Part shown: piece by piece, positions 1 through 4,829 of the stretch
Numbering within the stretch: the stretch's first letter is position 1
Layout of the letters: each line of letters starts with the position of its first letter
Assembly (NCBI GenBank): GCA_025356915.1
Contig: JANXQG010000487.1
Coordinates: 1 to 10,370, forward strand
DNA from: Planctomycetota bacterium
Lineage (GTDB): Bacteria > Planctomycetota > Planctomycetia > Pirellulales > Thermoguttaceae
Length of the DNA stretch: 10,370 bases
Direction of reading: 5' to 3'
Notes under the pieces: model-generated
The model's input: only the letters and a program-made list of their open reading frames with translations
What the model was told of the DNA's origin: nothing
Database searches by the model: none
Program-made: the position numbers and the translations under genes

Positions 1-968
1 AACGATCTTCCGATCAGGGCCAGGCCGACGCCTATGAGGATGATGCCGATGTTCTCGATGCTGTGATACGCCAGCAGCCGTTTGAGGTCATGCTGGCCGA
101 TGGCGAATACGACGCCGAGCACGCTAGAGACCGCTCCCAGACCGAGCACAATGCCACCCCACTCCAGCGGAGGATGCGGAACCAGCGAAGTGATCCGCAC
201 CAGACCGTAGATTCCCATCTTGATGATCACGCCCGACATGATGGCCGAGACATGGCTGGGCGTAATCGCATGTGCGCTGGGCAGCCAAACGTGCAGAGGC
301 ATCATGCCCGCCTTGAATCCGAATGCCACCACCGCAAGGACGAAGATTGCGGTGGCCATGCCAGGCGTTAAGCCATCCGTGTTCAACGCGACGAAGGTAT
401 ATGAACCGCTCGCCGCGCGTAGCAGGGCAAAAAGCGCGAACAAGGAGAGCGTGGCAACGTGCGTCGCGACAAAGTAGATCAAGCCGGTTTCGCGGACTTC
501 CTGGCGGTCGTCTTCCGTGATGACCAGAAAGAACGCGGAGAGTGCCATGACCTCCCAGCCGAACAGAAACAGGATGCTATTTCGGGCGATGACCAAAAGT
601 GCCATGCCGGCGGTCAGCAGGCCATAAAACAACCGCAGCTTACAGCCGTTCTCCGTATGCTCCGACTGCTTCCAATAGCCCAATCCATAGATACTGCCAA
701 GCATGGAAACCAGGAAGATCGGCATCAAGAACAAGGCGGACAGACCATCGATCGCCACATCGAACTGACCGCCAGCAATGGCCCAGGGGAGTACGATCGG
801 CTGGTGGACGTCCGACACCCAGAACACGACAACTCCCGCCAATCCCAGGCACGCCCCCGCCACGATCAGCAGAGTCGCGAGGCCCTCGCCGAACCTAGAA
901 AATAAAAGTCCTGGAAGGCCGCTTATCGCAGCGAGCATAAGTCCCGTGAGAATCAGTAATTCGCTCAT
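1..968 (-). CDS. HyfB/NuoL-type proton-conducting membrane subunit, partial (C-terminus off the left edge)
   Basis: Read on the complementary strand, an uninterrupted frame of 322 codons runs from ATG at 968 to the window edge. It is a very hydrophobic protein of the proton-conducting family shared by complex I (NuoL/M/N), Mrp antiporters and group-4 hydrogenases (HyfB/HycC). Visible family hallmarks are the TM5 glutamate in GWEVM (E139), the TM7 lysine in FGFKAG (K219), the HVWLPSAH motif (226-233), the run SHVSAIMSGVIIKMGIYG with K250, and the DLKRLLAYHSIENIG segment (K296). It should move protons or Na+ across the cytoplasmic membrane as part of a larger complex. The ATG overlaps the upstream gene's TGA as ATGA, implying translational coupling. 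It is clearly paralogous to the upstream 670-aa protein. Family assignment is firm; whether it is best called HyfB, HyfF or NuoM/N-like cannot be decided without its C-terminus. Confidence 0.93.
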   Translation of the reverse strand, partial: MSELLILTGLMLAAISGLPGLLFSRFGEGLATLLIVAGACLGLAGVVVFWVSDVHQPIVLPWAIAGGQFDVAIDGLSALFLMPIFLVSMLGSIYGLGYWKQSEHTENGCKLRLFYGLLTAGMALLVIARNSILFLFGWEVMALSAFFLVITEDDRQEVRETGLIYFVATHVATLSLFALFALLRAASGSYTFVALNTDGLTPGMATAIFVLAVVAFGFKAGMMPLHVWLPSAHAITPSHVSAIMSGVIIKMGIYGLVRITSLVPHPPLEWGGIVLGLGAVSSVLGVVFAIGQHDLKRLLAYHSIENIGIILIGVGLALIGRS

Positions 969-2977
969 GGCGTGGTCCACCCCGTCCGTAGAGAGACCCA
1001 GGCCAGGGCCAGAACGACCGCGAGCATAATGTAAAGAAGGTAAACGTGGATTTTCCCCTGTTGCAGCACGCGCAGGCGTGCGAACCGATCGGCCGATCGG
1101 GCGAACAGAGGGCGATAAACCCTTTCACAAACCGGGTCGAATACCTCGGACGTGAATTCACCCTCGGCTGGGAATAACTCATGGGGCAGACGCCGCGATG
1201 TGCGTGGGCGAAGGAATCTGGGCAGGATGTGTTCCGCCAAAATTTCCGCAAAGGATCTGCCCGTGTATTGCATGCGCTCGGTCGGCTGAAGGTAACCGCA
1301 GCCCCAGGTCGGAGATTCCGCAATGGCCGCTCTGCGCGTCAGGAAAAGCAATAGTCCTGCCATTACGCCGACCGCGGCCAGCGTAGAGGCGTTGACGATG
1401 CCCAATAGGGCTAGCGGCACCTCGGCCACGACAGAATCGAGCGGCATATCCCCAGGTTTTTGGGCGAGAATCTGAACGAGGACGCCCGACATCAGGCCAA
1501 CCACCGTTTGCGGAATAACTGCCATCGTCACGCAGAGGGCAAGCAGGATCACCATCGGCCCGAGCATCCAAGGCGATGATTCGTGCGCATGGTGAGCCGC
1601 CACGCTCCGTGGCTCGCCCAGTAGCACGATGCCGATCAGCCGAACAAAAGTGATCGCCGCCAGACCGCCAATCAGTACCAAAAGACCGGCGGCCAGGATC
1701 GCTGTCAAACCACGGGTTCCCAGCGTGGTGATCCCATCCTGGATGAGGCTCATGTACATCATCCATTTACTAACGAAGCCATTCAGAGGCGGCAGGCTGG
1801 CGATGGCCACGGCCCCAAACACCATGAACGTACCCGTCCAGGGCATGCGCTTCATCAAGCCACCGAGCCGCTCCATGTCCTTGCTGCCCGTTGCATGCAA
1901 GATGCTCCCCGCAGCAAGAAACATCAGCCCTTTCATGAGGGCGTGGTTCCATATATGCAGGAGTGCTCCGGTCATGCCGAGCAGTGCCACGACCGGGAGA
2001 TGATTCGCCAATCCCCACAGACCGACGCCTAGGGCCAACGCGATCAAGCCCATGTTTTCGATGCTGGAGTAGGCCAGCACGCGTTTGATATCGCGCTGAT
2101 GAAGAGCCAGCGAGATGCCGACAAGCCCCGTGAGCAGACCGATGCCGGCTAAAGTCGGCCCCCACCAGAGCGCCGGCGGTCCGAGAAAGGTTAAAATGCG
2201 GAGTATTCCGTACAGGCCCATCTTGATCATGACGCCCGACATCAAAGCGGATACATGCGAGGGCGCGGCGGGGTGTGCTTCCGGGAGCCAGACGTGAAAT
2301 GGGACAAAGCCGGCCTTTGCCCCGAACCCAATCAATGCCATCACGAACACCAAGCTAGCTAAGCCGGGTCCCAGAGTCGTCATGGCTTGGAAATCGCGGA
2401 ACTCCAACCCTCCTGCGTGACGACCAAGCAGCATGAACGTGATGAATAAGAAGATCACGCCCAGATGCGTCGCAATCAAATAGATCCAACCGGCCTGCCG
2501 TACTTCGGCTTTCTCGTGCTCGAAGATCACCAAGCAACAGGCAGCAATCGACATCACCTCCCATGCCACAAGAAACAGCAGAACCGTCCGGGCGATGAGG
2601 ACCATCACCATGCCGGCAACGAACAGATTGAAGAAGAACCAGGGACTTCCCAACGACTTTTCTTTACGGTAGGCAAGCAGGTAGTCGCCTCCGTAGACGG
2701 CCGCCAGTGCCGAGAGCCCCAGCACAGGCAATAGAAAGAATGCGCTCAAGGGATCGATCTCGACGCTGAATACCCCGTGCGCGACGTCCCAGGGTAGTCG
2801 CAAACCTTCCGAGGCCCCCCCAAGCAGGACTCGCAACGCCGGCACCAGGCCCAAGAGGGAGCCGAAAACGGCCGCCCCCGCTCCGAACAGGGTGGCCAAA
2901 CGCGGGGATCGAGCAAAAAACAACGCGACACTCCCGCCCGCCACCTGCAGAACCATTGCCAACCGCACTGCGTCCAT
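965..2977 (-). CDS. hyfB: Hydrogenase-4 component B (HyfB/HycC)-like proton-pumping membrane subunit
   Basis: This 670-aa polytopic membrane protein is about the usual HyfB/HycC length. The antiporter core shows E140 in LVAWEVM (TM5), K221 in GFGAKAG (TM7), HVWLPEAH (228-235), K252 in SGVMIKMGLYG (TM8), DIKRVLAYSSIENMG (296-310), NHALMKG (344-350) and LPPLNGFVSKW with K404 (TM12). Unlike plain NuoL/M, it carries the C-terminal block typical of the hydrogenase-4/formate-hydrogenlyase branch: TWGCGYLQPTERMQYTG (557-573), a basic linker, and a last membrane helix near 644-662. In that family the subunit couples electron transfer in the soluble arm to proton translocation. The gene begins one base after the stop of the HTH-EIIA gene and overlaps the next pump gene by ATGA, so these genes are almost certainly co-transcribed. 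No hydrogenase catalytic subunit is visible, so the complex could be a hydrogenase, a formate hydrogenlyase or a hydrogenase-less relative. The symbol marks family, not proven function. Confidence 0.92.
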   Translation of the reverse strand: MDAVRLAMVLQVAGGSVALFFARSPRLATLFGAGAAVFGSLLGLVPALRVLLGGASEGLRLPWDVAHGVFSVEIDPLSAFFLLPVLGLSALAAVYGGDYLLAYRKEKSLGSPWFFFNLFVAGMVMVLIARTVLLFLVAWEVMSIAACCLVIFEHEKAEVRQAGWIYLIATHLGVIFLFITFMLLGRHAGGLEFRDFQAMTTLGPGLASLVFVMALIGFGAKAGFVPFHVWLPEAHPAAPSHVSALMSGVMIKMGLYGILRILTFLGPPALWWGPTLAGIGLLTGLVGISLALHQRDIKRVLAYSSIENMGLIALALGVGLWGLANHLPVVALLGMTGALLHIWNHALMKGLMFLAAGSILHATGSKDMERLGGLMKRMPWTGTFMVFGAVAIASLPPLNGFVSKWMMYMSLIQDGITTLGTRGLTAILAAGLLVLIGGLAAITFVRLIGIVLLGEPRSVAAHHAHESSPWMLGPMVILLALCVTMAVIPQTVVGLMSGVLVQILAQKPGDMPLDSVVAEVPLALLGIVNASTLAAVGVMAGLLLFLTRRAAIAESPTWGCGYLQPTERMQYTGRSFAEILAEHILPRFLRPRTSRRLPHELFPAEGEFTSEVFDPVCERVYRPLFARSADRFARLRVLQQGKIHVYLLYIMLAVVLALAWVSLRTGWTTP

Positions 2978-2978
2978 G

Positions 2979-3686
2979 CTACCGAGTCACCTTTCCTGCA
3001 TCGACGACTGGCGCGGCGAGGGACGCCTCGATGCGTCGTGCTTCCCGTAAAATTTCCTCGCGCTGCCCGTGACGCATGAGCACTTCCTTGAAGGTTGCAT
3101 CCTGCAATGCGTAGGAAAGTCGCGAAAGAATCTGCAAATGGCTCCGTGTGGTGGGACAGATCATCGAGAAGAGAACCTGCACGGGTTGGCCATCCAAGGC
3201 TTTGAAATCGACCGGCTTTTCCAGGAAGCATAGCGTCAGCATGGGACGATCGACGTTCAGCACAATCGGATTGCGAACGTGCGGCAGGGCGATGCCGTTG
3301 CCGATCGCCGTGGTCGCCGCCGCTTCTCGGACCAAAAACAGTCGCCAGATAAGCTCGCGATCGACACCTTCCGGAAGCGGCAATACCTGAACCATAGCAC
3401 GCAGCGCCTGCTCCTTGCTGGTATCTTGAAGATTGTAGAAGATGCCGCCAGCTTCCAGGGCTTCGGCCAGGTTGGGCGGTGAATCTTCCGAGTCCGCATG
3501 ATCGTCAAGCAATTCCATGGAAAACTTGACCTTATTCGCAGTTGCCCATTCCAGCACCTCAGCCCGATGCAGGCGGTGCTGACCATTCACATACTGCGCC
3601 GGAAGACCGCGTTGGCGAATCCATCGCACCACGGTCGATTCCGATACTTCAAAAAACAGGGTAATATCCCGAACTGTAAGTTGCAT
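2979..3686 (-). CDS. Helix-turn-helix / PTS EIIA (nitrogen- or fructose-type) fusion regulator
   Basis: The 235-aa protein has two parts. Residues 3-50 form an excisionase/MerR-like helix-turn-helix (VRDITLFFEVSESTVVRWIR, then GLPAQYVNGQHRLHRAEVLEW). Residues about 73-220 match a PTS EIIA type-2 domain with the phospho-acceptor histidine in GNGIALPHVRNP (H136), the CFLEKPVDFKALDGQPV strand and the SHLQILSRLSYAL helix. EIIA-Ntr domains are phosphorylated by HPr/NPr-type carriers and act as regulatory switches. Here one would be joined directly to a DNA-binding head, so DNA binding could depend on phosphorylation (inference). No permease or other PTS part is nearby. I chose ATG at 3686 because GGAA lies about 7 nt upstream of it; TTG at 3689 would add one residue. 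The gene sits between the arsR-type gene and the HyfB-like genes and ends one base before hyfB. The promoter of arsR probably serves it, because the gap upstream is filled with repeats. Confidence 0.85.
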   Translation of the reverse strand: MQLTVRDITLFFEVSESTVVRWIRQRGLPAQYVNGQHRLHRAEVLEWATANKVKFSMELLDDHADSEDSPPNLAEALEAGGIFYNLQDTSKEQALRAMVQVLPLPEGVDRELIWRLFLVREAAATTAIGNGIALPHVRNPIVLNVDRPMLTLCFLEKPVDFKALDGQPVQVLFSMICPTTRSHLQILSRLSYALQDATFKEVLMRHGQREEILREARRIEASLAAPVVDAGKVTR

Positions 3687-3708
3687 CAATTTTCCGTTTC
3701 ACTAAGAC

Positions 3709-3834
3709 AACTCCCCTCCCCCGTACTCGGGAGAGGGGAGCCACAATTCCAACTCCCCTCCCCCGTACTCGGGAGAGGGGAGCCACAATTCCAACTCCCC
3801 TCCCCCGTACTCGGGAGAGGGGCAGGGGGTGAGG
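3709..3834. repeat. Cluster of three 42-bp GC-rich hairpin repeats
   Basis: Two perfect 42-bp units (3709-3750, 3751-3792) are followed by a third (from 3793) that stays identical for 30 bp and then switches to a different tail (cagggggtgaggg). Each unit holds an imperfect inverted repeat, CTCCCCTCCCCC against GGGAGAGGGGAG around CGTACT, able to form a stable hairpin in DNA or RNA. Similar GC-rich hairpins are scattered through planctomycete and other genomes (from memory). The cluster fills the 156-bp gap between the arsR-type gene and the HTH-EIIA gene. There is no T-tract, so it is not a typical terminator; it could stabilise or process the transcript. The period is a multiple of three, which is why spurious proline-rich frames cross it. 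Confidence 0.9.
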
Positions 3835-3842
3835 GCTCATTT

Positions 3843-4205
3843 CTAGGGAGCGGTCTCGGTCGTGATTTCGTTGAGTAGTTTGAGAATTTCATTGGCGTGC
3901 GAATGGAAGTACTTTTGCATCAGGTCAAGAATCTTTCCCAGGATCGGATCGCGCAGTGAATAGAATACTTGGTTGCCATCTTTCCGGCCCACCACGATTT
4001 GCTTCGATCGAAGCACGGCCAAATGCTGCGAGACGTTCGCCTGTTCAAGCCCAAGCTGTTCGTAGATCCGACTGACCGGCACGGACGCTTCATCGCGCAA
4101 CAATTCGACGATGGCGATCCGCGTGGGATGCGCCAGGGCCTGGAATACCTCGGCCTTGAAACGACGAAGATGGTCTCGCACGAGGGACTCCTCACTCAGT
4201 ATCAT
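3843..4205 (-). CDS. ArsR/SmtB-family transcriptional repressor, Rv0081-like
   Basis: This 120-aa winged-helix protein has the ArsR layout: FKAEVFQALAHPTRIAIVELL (16-36), a recognition region SRIYEQLGLEQANVSQHLAVLR (45-66) and the wing VVGRKDGNQVFYSL (71-84). The FKAE..ALAHPTRI and LGLEQANVSQ wording resembles, from memory, Mycobacterium tuberculosis Rv0081, the ArsR regulator at the head of a formate-hydrogenlyase-like cluster, which fits the HyfB genes downstream here. The protein has no cysteine, so the classical ELCVC metal site is absent. Histidines at 101 and 103 in the last helix (YFHSHANE) do not match the usual alpha-5 DxH zinc site, so the signal is unknown. I chose ATG at 4205 because a purine-rich AAGGGGGGGGAAG lies just upstream; a GTG at 4259 would add 18 poorly conserved-looking residues almost at the predicted transcript start. 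The stop abuts the 42-bp repeat cluster. Confidence 0.9.
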   Translation of the reverse strand: MILSEESLVRDHLRRFKAEVFQALAHPTRIAIVELLRDEASVPVSRIYEQLGLEQANVSQHLAVLRSKQIVVGRKDGNQVFYSLRDPILGKILDLMQKYFHSHANEILKLLNEITTETAP

Positions 4206-4273
4206 TGCTTCCCCCCCCTTAATACGCACAAACGCGATCCTCATCGAACAAAAATCCACATGAGCATGATCGT

Positions 4274-4302
4274 ATATTAGATAATGCGAATGAACATGTC
4301 AA
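4274..4302 (-). promoter_or_regulatory. Sigma-70-type promoter of the arsR-HTH/EIIA-hyf block
   Basis: On the minus strand a perfect -35 hexamer TTGACA (4302-4297) is followed by exactly 17 nt and a -10 hexamer TAATAT (4279-4274, four of six consensus positions). Transcription would begin near 4267, leaving a leader of about 60 nt before the ATG at 4205. The -10 lies in a small AT-rich dyad (ATTA-GA-TAAT on the plus strand). The -35 is bracketed by TGAACA (4316-4311) and TGTTCA (4296-4291), an inverted pair separated by 14 nt on the minus strand. This is a good position for autorepression by the ArsR protein. Spacing and hexamers are seen directly; operator function is inferred. Confidence 0.65.
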
Positions 4303-4329
4303 GGCCAAATTGTTCAGGCCAAATTGTTC
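4302..4329. repeat. Perfect 14-bp tandem direct repeat upstream of the arsR promoter
   Basis: AGGCCAAATTGTTC occurs twice in direct tandem (4302-4315 and 4316-4329) and touches the -35 hexamer of the leftward promoter. Each copy ends in TTGTTC; the first reads on as TGTTCA (4311-4316), the mirror of TGAACA at 4291-4296. The copies could be repeated binding sites for the ArsR protein or an activator, or a simple slippage duplication. No function is proven. Confidence 0.6.
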
Positions 4330-4380
4330 GGTGGTGTTGTCCTTACCACAATTCCGTTGCAGGAGGTGATCGATCATATG

Positions 4381-4398
4381 AGGGTCGTAAACGACCCT
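4381..4398. repeat. 18-bp perfect dyad (AGGGTCGT-AA-ACGACCCT)
   Basis: The two 8-nt arms are exact inverted copies around AA, giving a short hairpin with about seven stable pairs and a TAAA loop. It follows immediately after an ATG (4378-4380) that lies downstream of a perfect Shine-Dalgarno. It could be an operator or a chance dyad; there is no T-run for a terminator. Confidence 0.5.
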
Positions 4399-4415
4399 CG
4401 CACATTCGACCACGT

Positions 4416-4474
4416 TTTCACACCTTTCACACCTTTCACACCCTTCCTACCCTTCTCACCCTTCCCACCCAATA
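4416..4474. repeat. Pyrimidine-rich low-complexity tract
   Basis: The plus strand is almost entirely C, T and A here. It begins with tandem copies of a 9-nt unit (CACCTTTCA) and decays into variants such as ACCCTTCCT and CACCCTTCC. This looks like a slippage-prone microsatellite. Translated, it gives an artificial threonine/proline/phenylalanine repeat, which argues against the open frame that crosses it. Confidence 0.7.
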
Positions 4475-4481
4475 ATAAACC

Positions 4482-4564
4482 GGCTGCCGCGGCATATCCA
4501 AGCCCGAGAAACGCGCCTTGGGGTAAAAAATGCGTTTCTCTGCTATCGTACTGCCGCGGCAGCC
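4482..4564. repeat. 83-nt symmetric compound inverted repeat
   Basis: Two nested pairs of perfect inverted arms are arranged symmetrically. The outer 13-nt arms are GGCTGCCGCGGCA (4482-4494) and its exact complement (4552-4564). The inner 9-nt arms are GAGAAACGC (4506-4514) and GCGTTTCTC (4532-4540). Both spacers between outer and inner arms are exactly 11 nt and unpaired, and the apical loop is 17 nt. Each outer arm also contains the self-palindrome TGCCGCGGCA. It could be a MITE/REP-like mobile element, a structured 5' leader or a protein-binding site. It lies upstream of the kinase gene. Confidence 0.75.
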
Positions 4565-4570
4565 AGGTAA

Positions 4571-4613
4571 TTTTTCAATTTTCAATTTTCAATTTGCAAT
4601 CTTCCTCCTCCTC
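4571..4613. repeat. AT-rich 7-bp tandem repeat followed by CTC triplets
   Basis: The unit TTTTCAA repeats with period 7 about three times (pyrimidine-to-C steps at 4576, 4583 and 4590), ends in AATTTGCAATC and passes into a TCC triplet run. It follows directly after the compound inverted repeat. The motif resembles AT-rich dispersed repeats seen in planctomycete intergenic DNA. It marks the kinase frame upstream of here as non-coding. Confidence 0.6.
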
Positions 4614-4829
4614 CACGCGCCCAATCCAACCACCATGCCAGCGACCAACAGAGCCAGCGTACTCGGTTCTGGAACGGGCGAAACCGCAAGCGGTGTACCT
4701 GCCATCTGCGAACTCGATAGGAAGGTATCCGGCCGGCCGAAACGCCGGTATTTCATCACCAACTCTCGACAGTTCCCCTACGGCCTGATAGGATGGCGGA
4801 GGATACTCTACCTTTCGGAAAGCCTCGCC

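Larger units (their letters stand above)
4330..4829. other. Intergenic region, no credible gene
   Basis: About 500 bp lie between the leftward operon promoter and the start chosen for the Ser/Thr kinase. Open frames cross it on the plus strand, but their products are low-complexity or look like translated repeats (for example TPFTPFTPF and FSIFNFQF). In order it holds an orphan Shine-Dalgarno (4361-4371), a short dyad, a pyrimidine-rich tract, a compound inverted repeat and AT-rich tandem repeats. A promoter for the kinase is expected here, but I could not pick a convincing one. Confidence 0.7.

Noticed and set aside
459..905. 148-codon plus-strand frame in the first pump gene
   Set aside because: It lies wholly opposite the HyfB-like frame (1-968, minus) that carries the family motifs.
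1..2977. Complete complex I (nuo) operon
   Set aside because: Only NuoL/HyfB-type subunits are visible, and the MQYTG C-terminal block of the 670-aa protein points to the hydrogenase-4 branch; no NuoA-K neighbours are present.
3709..3834. CRISPR-like array
   Set aside because: The 42-bp units are contiguous with no unique spacers, there are only three, and no cas gene is nearby.
3498..3878. 126-codon plus-strand frame, and minus-strand proline-rich frames at 3649-3892
   Set aside because: They translate the 42-bp repeats (LPSPVLGRGE, PLSRVRGRG), a known kind of spurious product, and overlap better genes.
4530..4829. N-terminal extension of the kinase frame back to an ATG at 4530
   Set aside because: It translates the compound inverted repeat and AT-rich tandem repeat (FSIFNFQFAIF) and reads unlike kinase N-termini; the recognisable protein begins after about 4830.
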